This document shows positions 27,029 to 35,582 of a stretch of 64,000 bases of DNA, piece by piece. How positions within the stretch are numbered: position 1 is the first letter of the stretch; the number at the start of each line of letters is the position of its first letter. The stretch is from Bifidobacterium minimum. GTDB taxonomy: Bacteria > Actinomycetota > Actinomycetes > Actinomycetales > Bifidobacteriaceae. Location: NCBI RefSeq assembly GCF_000741645.1, contig NZ_JGZD01000008.1, positions 62,001 to 126,000 on the forward strand, in the 5' to 3' direction. Under the pieces are notes generated by a model, which made no database searches, was not told the origin of the DNA, and worked only from the letters and a program-made list of their open reading frames with translations. Both the position numbers and the translations under genes were made by a program.

Positions 27029-28753
27029 GTGTCCAATGAACAGGAAAACGATCCCGCCGCCGTGCCCGACGATTCATCCGCATCCGCGAAGGGCGGTCTG
27101 GACGCTCCATGGAGCAGGGCGCGTCGTCTTTCGGTCGCGATGCCGATAGCGGTGATCCTGGTCGCCATTCTGGTGTTCGTCTCGCATGCCACGGCGGTGA
27201 CGTGGAACAACGAGCCCAGCGGACAGACGGTCGACACCCTCACGTCGGACACGGACGTGACGTTCGCCGGTGAGGACGCATCCACTCCCACCCGGGACAC
27301 CTACAAGGTCGATAAGAAGGTCACGCGAATGACCGTCACCAGGTCGTCCACGGGGGAGACCGAGAGCGTGCGCGTCCTCATGCGCTCGCCGCGCGGGGCG
27401 TCCGGCAGGCGTCCGGCGATCGTGTTCATGCATGGTGCCGGATACGGGACGATCGACGATTCCTACGGTGATGTCGCGTCGATTCTTGCGTCGGCCGGTT
27501 TCGTCACCGCCGTGATGGACAAACCGGTATGGTCGACGGATGACATCACGCGGGACTATCCGGCCTCCGCCGCGGCCTATGACAAGGTCATCGAATATCT
27601 GCGCACACTTGACAACGTCAATCCCGACAACGTCGGCATCTACGCGAACTCCGAGAGCACATGGATCGCCTCCTACCTGTTGGGCATAGATCATCGTGTG
27701 GCCTTTCAGGTGCTGCTCAGCCCCATGGTGTCGACGCCACGCAGATCCATAGGATTCCTCGCCTCTCAGAACTTCACGCTGGCGGGTGCCAACCGCGGGT
27801 ATCAATCCGTCGTCCGCCGCGTCCTGCGCGTAGACGGTGAATTGTTCGGCCTGACAAACTTCGATCTGAATACCATGAACACCCGTGCATACTCGATTCC
27901 CACGCTTGTGGTGTATGGGTCGAAGGACGTGATGACCGCGCAGGTCAGCGGAGTGCACAACATCCTCAGACTGTCGCACAAGGCGGGCAACTGGAACGTG
28001 ACCATCCGCTCGTATCCGGTGGCGAGCCACGTTCTTCGCCTGGGTGACGAGTCGCAATCGAACACGCCGCTGGTGGACGGGTACCTCGATGATCTGACGG
28101 CGTGGTGCGTGGGCACGTCCCTGGGGCTGAGGCAGACGAGCGACCGGATCGCCGGCGCGACGATCTATCAGTCCATTCCGATTCCCTCTGAACTCAAGGC
28201 CGACCGTCCTTTGACGATCTATGGCACCATCCTCCACGTGATGATGATCCTCCTCCTGCTCGCATCACTGATGCTGGGTCTTGTCGCCTTGGGTAGGAAA
28301 ATACGGTATATGATTCGTCGGCGTGGTCCGGCGCTCGGATTCCTTCATGGGTTCGGCGGATCACTTCTTGCGCTGATCATGATGACCGTGGCCGCTATGC
28401 TGCTGCTGGTGGCGGGTTTCGCAGAGGTCGTCATGAGGGTGGTCCGGTTGGCGTGGGGGGCTGCTCCGAATGATTCCGGAGGAATAGCGGATTGGAGCTG
28501 GCCGGTCATCCAGATCGCGTGCGTTCTGGTGGTGGTGGCCTGGTCGCGCCTGATCGCGCACCTCATCGAGGTCTCGCAGCGTCGTGGAATAATCCGGTGG
28601 CCTCCCCGCCAGGGGTCCATACGCGCGGTCGTCAGCGGGCATGAGCCGGTTCTGGCGTCGACGAGACTGGCACGGGTTCTGTTCTGGCTGAGCTCGGCGG
28701 CCATGTTCAGCGTGATGCTCGTGTTCGCGTTCTGGGGATTGTTCCTGTACTGA
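27029..28753 (+). CDS. Membrane alpha/beta-hydrolase with C-terminal transmembrane domain
   Basis: A 574-aa protein. One helix near residues 40-60 (MPIAVILVAILVFVSHATAV) is followed by an extracytoplasmic alpha/beta hydrolase domain (about 95-370) and then four further helices (about 390-415, 430-460, 490-515, 550-574). The domain has IVFMHGAGYG (oxyanion HG) and a nucleophile-elbow candidate GIYANSESTW, where the usual GxSxG reads ANSES. A late LVVYGSKD Asp and ASHVLRLG His complete a plausible triad. Substrate unknown; a lipid or wall-polymer ester is conceivable. GTG 27029 fits a leaderless start after TACAAT; in-frame ATGs at 27011 and 27020 also exist. recO begins 23 nt after the stop. 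Confidence 0.75.
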   Translation: MSNEQENDPAAVPDDSSASAKGGLDAPWSRARRLSVAMPIAVILVAILVFVSHATAVTWNNEPSGQTVDTLTSDTDVTFAGEDASTPTRDTYKVDKKVTRMTVTRSSTGETESVRVLMRSPRGASGRRPAIVFMHGAGYGTIDDSYGDVASILASAGFVTAVMDKPVWSTDDITRDYPASAAAYDKVIEYLRTLDNVNPDNVGIYANSESTWIASYLLGIDHRVAFQVLLSPMVSTPRRSIGFLASQNFTLAGANRGYQSVVRRVLRVDGELFGLTNFDLNTMNTRAYSIPTLVVYGSKDVMTAQVSGVHNILRLSHKAGNWNVTIRSYPVASHVLRLGDESQSNTPLVDGYLDDLTAWCVGTSLGLRQTSDRIAGATIYQSIPIPSELKADRPLTIYGTILHVMMILLLLASLMLGLVALGRKIRYMIRRRGPALGFLHGFGGSLLALIMMTVAAMLLLVAGFAEVVMRVVRLAWGAAPNDSGGIADWSWPVIQIACVLVVVAWSRLIAHLIEVSQRRGIIRWPPRQGSIRAVVSGHEPVLASTRLARVLFWLSSAAMFSVMLVFAFWGLFLY

Positions 28754-28776
28754 CATGTCCGTGGAAGGTGGGTCCG

Positions 28777-29520
28777 ATGCCGCTGTATCGCGATGAGGCC
28801 GTGGTCCTGCGCACCGTGAAGCTGGGTGAGGCCGATCGTATCGTCACCCTTCTGACGCGCGACCATGGCAAGGTGCGTGCGGTGGCGAAGGGCGTGCGTC
28901 GTACCAAGTCGCGTTTCGGCGGCCGCTTGGAGCCCTTCATGCGCTCCGATCTGCTCATCGCCACCGGGCGCTCGCTGGATGTGGTGTCGCAGGCGGCGTC
29001 CGTGGGATCGTACGCAGGCCCGATCGGAGCGGACTACGATGCCTTCGCGGCGGCGAACGTGATCGCTGAGACGGCCGATCGAGTGGTCGCCGCGGAGAAG
29101 GAGCCGGCCGGACGGCAGTACCGGCTTCTGGTCGGTGCGCTGGCGGCGCTGGCGCGGCACGCGCATCCGAGCGAAGCCATCGCGTTGTCGTATGTGATGC
29201 GGGCGCTGGCCATGGCCGGATGGTCGCCCCGGCTGGACTCCTGCGTCGTGTGCGGGCGGGGCATGGCCCGGGAGGGTGATCTGTGGCTGTCGATGGAGGC
29301 GGGCGGGCTGATGTGCGCGTCGGACCACACGCCGAACTCCCGGCGCGTCTCGCGGGCCGTCGTGGATCGGGTCTCCGCGCTTCTGCGTGGGGATTGGTCC
29401 GCCGTGGACGCCGGCGGCGGGGATGCCGCGATCGTGGCGGATGCGGCGCGTGTTGTCGAGGAATGGAGCGCATATTATCTCGAGCGGCCCATTCGTTCGC
29501 TGCGGTGGGTAGATTCGTAG
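28777..29520 (+). CDS. recO: DNA repair protein RecO
   Basis: A 247-aa recombination mediator that loads RecA with RecR in the RecFOR pathway. The N-terminal OB fold starts YRDEAVVLRTVKLGEADRIV and continues TRDHGKVRAVAKGVRRTKSRFGGRLEPF, both highly characteristic. The C-terminal part has a cysteine pair CVVCG and a further cysteine in GGLMCASDH. GGAAGG 8 nt upstream supports ATG 28777. uppS starts 2 nt after the TAG stop, a common actinobacterial gene order, implying co-transcription. Confidence 0.95.
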   Translation: MPLYRDEAVVLRTVKLGEADRIVTLLTRDHGKVRAVAKGVRRTKSRFGGRLEPFMRSDLLIATGRSLDVVSQAASVGSYAGPIGADYDAFAAANVIAETADRVVAAEKEPAGRQYRLLVGALAALARHAHPSEAIALSYVMRALAMAGWSPRLDSCVVCGRGMAREGDLWLSMEAGGLMCASDHTPNSRRVSRAVVDRVSALLRGDWSAVDAGGGDAAIVADAARVVEEWSAYYLERPIRSLRWVDS

Positions 29521-29522
29521 GC

Positions 29523-30332
29523 ATGGCTTTCGAAGATGTCGACTATACGTCATTAAGCGTTCCCGCCGCGCCATTCAGCAACCCGGCCATCGTTCCCGAG
29601 TTCCCCAAGGGCAGGGTCCCTCGGCATGTGGGCGTGATCATGGACGGCAACGGGCGTTGGGCCAAGCAGCGCGGACTCGTCCGGACGGAGGGGCACAAGG
29701 CCGCCGAGCCGGTGGTTTTCGATACGATCGCCGGGGCGATCGAGGCGGGGGTGCGGTATCTGAGCCTGTACACCTTCTCGACCGAGAACTGGAAGCGTTC
29801 CCCTCAGGAGGTGCGTTTCCTCATGGGTTTCTCCCGCGACATCATCCACCGTCGCGTCGCGCAGATGGACGAGTGGGGGGTGCGGGTGCGGTGGTCGGGG
29901 CGGCGACCGAGGCTCTGGCGTTCCGTCATCGACGAGCTTGAGAAGGCGATGGAGCGCACAAAGGACAACACCACCATCGATGTGGTGTTCTGCATCAACT
30001 ATGGCGGTCGGGCGGAGATCGCGGACGCCGCGGCGGCCATCGCCCGGGACGTGCGTGACGGCCGGATCAGTGGGGATCGCGTCACCGAGCGGATGATCGC
30101 CGAGCATCTGTACAATCCGGACATTCCCGACGCCGATCTGGTGATTCGCACGTCCGGTGAGCAGCGCACGTCGAATTTCCTGCCGTGGGAGGCCGCCTAC
30201 GCGGAACTGGACTTCGTTCCCGAACTGTTTCCCGATTACGGGCGTGCCGTGCTGTGGCGCTCGATCGACCACTATATACACCGCGACCGTCGCTTCGGCG
30301 GGGTCGTGCAGAACATCGTTCGCCACTCGTGA
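29523..30332 (+). CDS. uppS: Isoprenyl (undecaprenyl/decaprenyl) diphosphate synthase
   Basis: A 269-aa cis-prenyltransferase making the lipid carrier for wall synthesis from isoprenoid units supplied by dxr and ispG. Residues HVGVIMDGNGRWAKQRGL carry the catalytic Asp41. LSLYTFSTENWKRSPQEV, CINYGGRAEI and DLVIRTSGEQRTSNFLPWEA follow in the standard order. The region FDVVF-like VRWSGRRPRLW deviates from the more usual I...G in the same place but keeps length. The start follows the recO stop by 2 nt with only a weak ribosome site, so translational coupling is likely. The same frame is open upstream through recO but this is not coding. Confidence 0.95.
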   Translation: MAFEDVDYTSLSVPAAPFSNPAIVPEFPKGRVPRHVGVIMDGNGRWAKQRGLVRTEGHKAAEPVVFDTIAGAIEAGVRYLSLYTFSTENWKRSPQEVRFLMGFSRDIIHRRVAQMDEWGVRVRWSGRRPRLWRSVIDELEKAMERTKDNTTIDVVFCINYGGRAEIADAAAAIARDVRDGRISGDRVTERMIAEHLYNPDIPDADLVIRTSGEQRTSNFLPWEAAYAELDFVPELFPDYGRAVLWRSIDHYIHRDRRFGGVVQNIVRHS

Positions 30333-30758
30333 TGGGGCCCGCCCCGCTGCTGCGCCCGGCGGGTGGCGGGGGAGAGGCCGTTCGGCGAACGGCCGCCATC
30401 GCCGGGCGCTGAGCGTGCCTTGGCCCCGTCCCGTACCTGGGGCGTTTCCGAACCTGTTCGCACGCCGGTCATAGCGGCATGCGCCCGTGCGCCGGGCGTC
30501 GGCGCATGTCTTCTGTTCCCCGTGCCCATTCCCACAAGCCGTCGTGTAAGGAATCCGTTAGTAAATATCGCGCGTACATATGGGTTCCGTAAAAAAGGGC
30601 GCCGACCCCGGATCGGCTCCATAGTGTATGTGTGATGTGTCTTGCCACATCCATGACGCGAACGCGTCAGTGGTGAAGACGCCGATAGTTCCAGCTGGAA
30701 CCATGGCTGCCCTGCACAGGGCAGCCGTATTTACACGGTATTGAGGAATGGAGAAGTT
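30333..30758 (+). other. Long kdp leader with clustered hairpins
   Basis: No protein gene is supported in these 426 bases. The last 160 bases carry successive potential hairpins: GCCGA/TCGGC (30601-30617), GATGTG/CACATC (30634-30651), GACGCG/CGCGTC (30655-30668), the palindrome GTTCCAGCTGGAAC (30688-30701) and a perfect 9-bp stem GGCTGCCCT/AGGGCAGCC with loop GCAC (30705-30726) followed by GTATTT. This arrangement just ahead of the kdp genes suggests a structured, possibly attenuating leader. It does not show the motifs I know for the c-di-AMP riboswitch. Confidence 0.5.
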
Positions 30759-30842
30759 GTGCTTGATGCCATTGTGATTGTGGGAAGCATTGTTCTGTTT
30801 ATGCTTTTCGACGCGTTGTCCGGAAGGATGGAGCACCTGTGA
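30759..30842 (+). CDS. 27-aa hydrophobic peptide upstream of kdpF
   Basis: A GTG-initiated frame encodes 27 residues with one membrane helix (LDAIVIVGSIVLFMLFDALS) and a short tail ending MEHL. GGAG at 30750-30753 lies 5 nt before the GTG. Its TGA overlaps the kdpF GTG as GTGA, so translation of kdpF is probably coupled to it. Like kdpF it is a single-helix peptide, but it lacks the KdpF ending RPERF. It may be an extra small subunit of the Kdp complex or a leader peptide. No family is recognised. Confidence 0.65.
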   Translation: MLDAIVIVGSIVLFMLFDALSGRMEHL

Positions 30843-30931
30843 TTACCGTTTTTGATGCCATTGCCGCGGTGCTTGCAGTGGCAGGGGTGGTGTACATGAC
30901 GTACTCGCTTATTCGCCCCGAGCGCTTTTAG
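30839..30931 (+). CDS. kdpF: K+-transporting ATPase subunit KdpF
   Basis: A 30-aa single-helix peptide, VITVFDAIAAVLAVAGVVYM followed by TYSLIRPERF. The ending RPERF and the position directly before kdpA identify KdpF, the lipid-like stabilising subunit of KdpFABC. The GTG start overlaps the preceding peptide stop and has GGAG 5 nt upstream. kdpA begins 31 nt after its TAG. Confidence 0.88.
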   Translation: MITVFDAIAAVLAVAGVVYMTYSLIRPERF

Positions 30932-30962
30932 GCCTGGGCTATTTTTACTGTAAGAGGTTGTA

Positions 30963-32639
30963 ATGGTTTATTTTTACGCGATCGCAGCGGTGTTGCTGGT
31001 AGTTGCGATTTTGGCGGCGATGTACAAGCCCTTTGGCGGATACATGGCATGGGTGTTTACGTCGCCGAAGGATCTGGCGCCCGAGCGCTGGTTCTATAGA
31101 GTTGTTGGTGTGGACTCCAGCAAGAGTCAGCCGTGGAGGTCCTATCTGCGGGGAGTGCTTGCGTTCTCCCTGGTGGGCCTCATTATTCTCTACGCCCTGC
31201 AGCGCCTGCAGCAGTACCTGCCCTATTCGCTGGGGCTGGGTGCGGTTTCGCCGTTCCTGGCCTTCAACACGGCCGCGTCATTCGTGACGAACACGAACTG
31301 GCAGTCGTATTCGCCGGAGACCACCGTGGGCTACACCGTGCAGCTCGCCGGTCTGTGCGTGCAGAATTTCCTTTCCGCGGCTGTGGGCATCGCGGTCGCC
31401 ATCGCGTTCGTCCGCGGATTCGCGCAGAAGAGGCAGGAGAACATCGGCAACTTCTGGGTCGATATGATGCGCGCGTGGTGGCGGATCCTGCTTCCCATCG
31501 CGTTCGTTGGGGCTCTGATCCTCATCGCCTTGGGAACCATCGAAAATTTCCACGGGTTCGTGAGCACGGCGACGGTGGCCTCGGGGACCCAGCAGATTCC
31601 GGGCGGCCCGGTCGCCTCGCAGGAGGTCATCAAGGTGCTGGGCACGAACGGCGGCGGCTTCTTCAACGCCAATTCCGCCCACCCGTTTGAAAATCCCTCG
31701 GTGTGGACGAACCTCATTCAGATCATCTGCATGCTGGCCATCCCCGTGTCGCTCACGCGCACCTTCGGCGTCATGGTCGGCGATGTGAGGCAGGGCTATG
31801 CCCTCGCCGCCGCGATGTTCATCCTCTGGACCGCGTCCTTCCTTATCCTGATCGGCTTCGAGTCCTCGCTGCACGACCCGGCCGCCCATCTTGCGGGAGG
31901 TGCGATGGAAGGCAAGGAGACCCGCTTCGGTGTCGTGTGGTCAAGTGTCTTCGGCACCACCGCCACCGGCACCTCGACAGGGGCAACCGATACCTCGTAT
32001 GGATCGTTCACCGCGCTTGGAGGCATGATGCTGCTGCTGAACATGATGCTGGGCGACGGTCTCCCCCGGAGGGTGGGAACCGGCCTGTACGGCATCATCG
32101 TCATGGCGGTGGTCACCGTGTTCATCGCCGGTCTGCTGGTGGGACGCACCCCGGAATACCTCGGCAAGAAAATCGGACCCCATCAGATGAAGCTGGCTTC
32201 GCTCTACTTCCTTGTCATGCCGGTCATCGTGCTTGCTGGCGTGGGCCTTTCGTTCGCGATACCGGGAATATCGAAGGGATCCGCCTCCGTCCCGGGCTTC
32301 AACCCGGGGTCTCATGGCTTCTCCGAAGTGGTGTACGCCTTCACGTCCGCGACCAACAACAACGGCTCGGCGTTCGGCGGTCTGAGCGCGAATACGCCCT
32401 GGCTTGACGTCGCGCTCGGCGTCGCCATGCTTCTTGGTCGGTTCATTCCCATCGTACTGACACTGGCCCTGGCCGGATCGATGTCCAAGCAGGACAGGAT
32501 CACGGCGACCAGCGGAACGCTCAGGACCGACACGGCGCTGTTCGTGTTCCTTCTGGTGTTCGTCATCATAATTATCGTGGCGCTGACGTTCTTCCCGGCA
32601 CTGGCATTGGGACCGCTGGCGGAAGGGTTGGGTGCCTGA
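30963..32639 (+). CDS. kdpA: K+-transporting ATPase, potassium-binding subunit KdpA
   Basis: A 558-aa membrane protein with about ten helices, the channel-like subunit that selects potassium in the high-affinity KdpFABC pump. Selectivity-filter-like loops are visible, for example [51 protein letters not shown] and [20 protein letters not shown]. Length equals the family norm. AAGAGG precedes the ATG. The stop overlaps kdpB by 8 nt if kdpB starts at its GTG. Confidence 0.97.
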   Translation: MVYFYAIAAVLLVVAILAAMYKPFGGYMAWVFTSPKDLAPERWFYRVVGVDSSKSQPWRSYLRGVLAFSLVGLIILYALQRLQQYLPYSLGLGAVSPFLAFNTAASFVTNTNWQSYSPETTVGYTVQLAGLCVQNFLSAAVGIAVAIAFVRGFAQKRQENIGNFWVDMMRAWWRILLPIAFVGALILIALGTIENFHGFVSTATVASGTQQIPGGPVASQEVIKVLGTNGGGFFNANSAHPFENPSVWTNLIQIICMLAIPVSLTRTFGVMVGDVRQGYALAAAMFILWTASFLILIGFESSLHDPAAHLAGGAMEGKETRFGVVWSSVFGTTATGTSTGATDTSYGSFTALGGMMLLLNMMLGDGLPRRVGTGLYGIIVMAVVTVFIAGLLVGRTPEYLGKKIGPHQMKLASLYFLVMPVIVLAGVGLSFAIPGISKGSASVPGFNPGSHGFSEVVYAFTSATNNNGSAFGGLSANTPWLDVALGVAMLLGRFIPIVLTLALAGSMSKQDRITATSGTLRTDTALFVFLLVFVIIIIVALTFFPALALGPLAEGLGA

Positions 32640-34782
32640 GATGTCTGACTCGCAGGCCGTTCTCGGCAATATGAAGAAAAATAGCAACGCGGGACTGGGA
32701 CACGTGCTGTCGAAGGCGTTCCCGGAAGCGCTCAAGAAGTTCGATCCCCGTGTGCAATGGCACAATCCGGTGATGTTCGTCGTCTGGGTCGGGGCGTTGT
32801 TCCTCACCGTCCTCGGCATCTTTCAGCTCGTCTTCCCCCATGACGCCAGTCTGCGTGGAGGCAGCGGCATACCCGCGTATTTCACGTGGGTGATAGCCCT
32901 GTGGCTGTGGGCGACCGTTCTGTTCGCGAACCTTGCGGAGGCCGTTGCCGAGGGACGCGGAAAGGCCCAGGCCGATGCGCTGCGCAAGACGCGCACCGCG
33001 ACACCTGCGCGAAGGGTCCACGGCTACGACGCCCAGGATGATCCGGATGTGAGCATCACGCCGGCCATCGAGGTGTCCTCCAGCGAACTTCGCCGTGGCG
33101 ATGTGGTCATCGTCTCCGCGGGCGAGCTCGTGCCCGGCGACGGCGATGTCATATCCGGAATCGCTTCGGTGGACGAGTCGGCGATCACCGGCGAATCCGC
33201 CCCGGTGATCCGTGAGTCCGGTGGGGACAGGAGTGCCGTCACCGGCGGTACGCGCGTGCTTTCCGACCGCATCATCGTGCGCATCACCCAGAAGCCGGGA
33301 GAAAGCTTCGTCGACAAGATGATCCAGCTGGTGGAGGGGGCGAACAGACAGAAGACTCCCAACGAGATAGCGCTGAGCGTCCTGCTCAGCTCGCTCACCA
33401 TCATTTTCCTGGTGGTGGTGCTGACCCTCAATCCCATGGCGGCGTATCAGAAGGCCTCGGTTTCGCTGACCATACTCATCTCGCTGCTTGTCTGCCTCAT
33501 TCCCACGACGATCGGAGCCCTTCTGAGCGCCATCGGCATTGCGGGAATGGACCGCATGGTTCAGCGCAACGTCCTGGCCACGTCCGGCCGTGCCATCGAG
33601 GCAGCCGGCGACGTCACCACCCTGCTGCTGGACAAGACGGGAACGATCACCTACGGCAACCGCCAGGCATCCACCTTCCACGCCCTGCCCGGGGTGAGCC
33701 ATGACGACATGGTCCGTGCGGCCGCCCTCAGCTCGCTGGCGGACAATACTCCCGAAGGTCAGTCCATCGTCGCTCTGGCGGCGAAGGAGGGATGCGTTCT
33801 CGAGCAGGTCGACGGAACCACATCGGTTCCCTTCACCGCGCAGACGCGCATGTCCGGCCTGGATCTGCCAGATGGCGCGCATATACGCAAGGGAGCGGCC
33901 TCCGCCGTCGAATCGTGGATAGCCGCCGAAGGGGGCACCCCCGATCAGGAGACCATGGATCAGCTGCATGACCGTGTCACCGTGGTGTCCCAGGCAGGGG
34001 GGACGCCGCTTGTCGTCGCCCGGCAGAACGAGGATGGAAGCATCCGCGTTCTGGGCGTGGTTGAGCTCAAGGACATCATCAAGAAGGGTCTGAAGGAGCG
34101 GTTCGCCGATATGCGCAAAATGGGGATCCGCACGGTGATGGTCACCGGGGACAACCCCCTGACGGCCAAGGCCATCGCGGCCGAAGCCGGAGTCGATGAC
34201 TTCATCGCCGAGGCCAAGCCCGAGGACAAGCTGTCGTACATCAGGGCCGAGCAGGCCAAAGGCCAGCTTGTGGCCATGACGGGCGACGGCACGAACGATG
34301 CACCGGCGCTTGCCCAGGCCGATGTCGGCGTCGCCATGAACTCCGGAACCTCTGCGGCGAAGGAGGCGGGCAACATGGTGGATCTGGATTCGGATCCGAC
34401 TAAGCTGATCGACATCGTCCGCATCGGAAAGCAGCTGCTCATCACCCGCGGCGCGCTGACGACGTTCTCCATAGCCAACGACGTGGCCAAGTATTTTGCC
34501 ATCATACCGGCCATGTTCATGCAGACGTTCCCCGGCCTGTCCGTCCTGAACGTCATGGGTCTGCACTCGCCCTTCTCGGCCGTGCTGTCGGCCATCATCT
34601 TCAACGCCATCATCATCGTTCTGCTGATTCCTCTGGCATTGAAGGGTGTGAAGTATCGCGCCGAGGGAAGTGAGAAGATCCTGTCGCGCAACCTGAGAAT
34701 CTACGGGTTGGGAGGCATCATCGCCCCATTCATCGGCATCTGGATCATCGATTTGTTTATTCGCTTGATCCCGGGCATGTAA
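32632..34782 (+). CDS. kdpB: K+-transporting P-type ATPase subunit KdpB
   Basis: A 716-aa P-type ATPase that powers KdpA. The phosphorylation site is [13 protein letters not shown] (Asp334). The actuator loop [14 protein letters not shown], the KGA nucleotide-site motif ([12 protein letters not shown]) and the hinge [20 protein letters not shown] are all present. GTG 32632 has GGAAGG five nt upstream and overlaps the kdpA stop; ATG 32641 would leave a 14-nt spacing. Length is slightly above that of E. coli KdpB (682 aa), owing to the N-terminal segment. Confidence 0.97.
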   Translation: MPEMSDSQAVLGNMKKNSNAGLGHVLSKAFPEALKKFDPRVQWHNPVMFVVWVGALFLTVLGIFQLVFPHDASLRGGSGIPAYFTWVIALWLWATVLFANLAEAVAEGRGKAQADALRKTRTATPARRVHGYDAQDDPDVSITPAIEVSSSELRRGDVVIVSAGELVPGDGDVISGIASVDESAITGESAPVIRESGGDRSAVTGGTRVLSDRIIVRITQKPGESFVDKMIQLVEGANRQKTPNEIALSVLLSSLTIIFLVVVLTLNPMAAYQKASVSLTILISLLVCLIPTTIGALLSAIGIAGMDRMVQRNVLATSGRAIEAAGDVTTLLLDKTGTITYGNRQASTFHALPGVSHDDMVRAAALSSLADNTPEGQSIVALAAKEGCVLEQVDGTTSVPFTAQTRMSGLDLPDGAHIRKGAASAVESWIAAEGGTPDQETMDQLHDRVTVVSQAGGTPLVVARQNEDGSIRVLGVVELKDIIKKGLKERFADMRKMGIRTVMVTGDNPLTAKAIAAEAGVDDFIAEAKPEDKLSYIRAEQAKGQLVAMTGDGTNDAPALAQADVGVAMNSGTSAAKEAGNMVDLDSDPTKLIDIVRIGKQLLITRGALTTFSIANDVAKYFAIIPAMFMQTFPGLSVLNVMGLHSPFSAVLSAIIFNAIIIVLLIPLALKGVKYRAEGSEKILSRNLRIYGLGGIIAPFIGIWIIDLFIRLIPGM

Positions 34783-34796
34783 CGGGAGGTAAGGAA

Positions 34797-35426
34797 ATGA
34801 GATTGTTTGAAACACTTCACGCACGCACTCTTGTCGCCGCGTTGAAGGCGATGGTCGTGCTGACGCTGTTCATCGCGCTGATATACACGCCTGCGGTCAC
34901 GCTCGTCGGCCAGGGACTGTTCCACGATCAGGCCAACGGCTCGCTCATCACCGATTCTCAGGGAAAGGTGATCGGCTCGCGGTACATCGGGCAGTCGTTC
35001 CTCGACAAAAAGGGCAGGCCGCTGGTCAGGTATTTCCAGTCGAGGCCGTCGGTGACGACCGATGCGCAGGGCAAGGATCTGCCATACAACGCCGGATCAT
35101 CCGGGGGGTCGAACCTCGGGACCTCGGACGCCACGCTGCTGCAGGCCATACGCCAGCGCAGGGCTGCCGTCGCGAAGCTGGAGAAGGTCAGTCCGGACAA
35201 GGTCCCCGCCGATGCGGTGACGGCTTCGGCGTCGGGTCTTGATTATCAGATCAGTCCCGCCTACGCGTCGCTTCAGGTCAATCGCGTCGCCAGGGCGCGG
35301 CACATGAGCCCGGCCTCCGTGGAGGCGCTGGTGCAGAGGTACACGTCGGGTCGGGGTCTTGGCTTCATCGGAGACCCGGGCGTCAACGTCGTGCTGCTCA
35401 ACGCGGCCCTCGACCGGATGCGATAG
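34797..35426 (+). CDS. kdpC: K+-transporting ATPase subunit KdpC
   Basis: A 209-aa single-helix subunit of KdpFABC. The helix VVLTLFIALIYTPAVTLVGQ is near residue 20. Conserved text includes GSRYIGQSF, YFQSRPSV, YNAGSSGGSNLG and GLDYQISPAYASLQVNRVARARHM. GGGAGG and AAGG precede the ATG. The TAG stop lies at the base of a perfect 24-bp hairpin that separates the pump genes from the sensor genes. Confidence 0.96.
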   Translation: MRLFETLHARTLVAALKAMVVLTLFIALIYTPAVTLVGQGLFHDQANGSLITDSQGKVIGSRYIGQSFLDKKGRPLVRYFQSRPSVTTDAQGKDLPYNAGSSGGSNLGTSDATLLQAIRQRRAAVAKLEKVSPDKVPADAVTASASGLDYQISPAYASLQVNRVARARHMSPASVEALVQRYTSGRGLGFIGDPGVNVVLLNAALDRMR

Positions 35427-35476
35427 CCCATGGCGGGGAGGGGAGCCGGGTGCGGCTCCCCTCCCCGCCATGGGCT
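35425..35476 (+). terminator. Perfect 24-bp hairpin between kdpC and kdpD
   Basis: AGCCCATGGCGGGGAGGGGA plus GCCG (35425-35448) is perfectly complementary to 35453-35476, with loop GGTG. It begins inside the kdpC stop codon. No T-run follows, so it may act as a Rho-assisted terminator, a processing or stability element, or a repeat; it would set different levels for kdpFABC and kdpDE. Confidence 0.7.
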
Positions 35477-35515
35477 CTGCGCATAAAGCGTGTGCTGTTG
35501 TGCGCGGGGCGCTAT

Positions 35516-35527
35516 ATGTGTACACAT
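35516..35527. promoter_or_regulatory. Palindrome upstream of kdpD, candidate operator
   Basis: ATGTGTACACAT is a perfect 12-bp palindrome 55 nt before the kdpD start; GCATG/CATGC repeats (about 35532-35546) follow. It could bind a dimeric regulator such as KdpE, but no other copy near 30600-30950 was found to support this. Confidence 0.35.
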
Positions 35528-35582
35528 GGGTGCATGATATGCATGCTTGAGCTATTCGCCGTCGTGAACATGGGAAGTCGCA

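Noticed and set aside
29283..29522. Open frame extending uppS upstream through recO
   Set aside because: It lies wholly inside recO in another frame, and isoprenyl synthases start close to the MDGNGRW motif; ATG 29523 right after the recO stop is the natural start.
30560..30758. c-di-AMP (ydaO) riboswitch before kdp
   Set aside because: The conserved sequence blocks I know for this class are not recognisable; only generic hairpins can be claimed.
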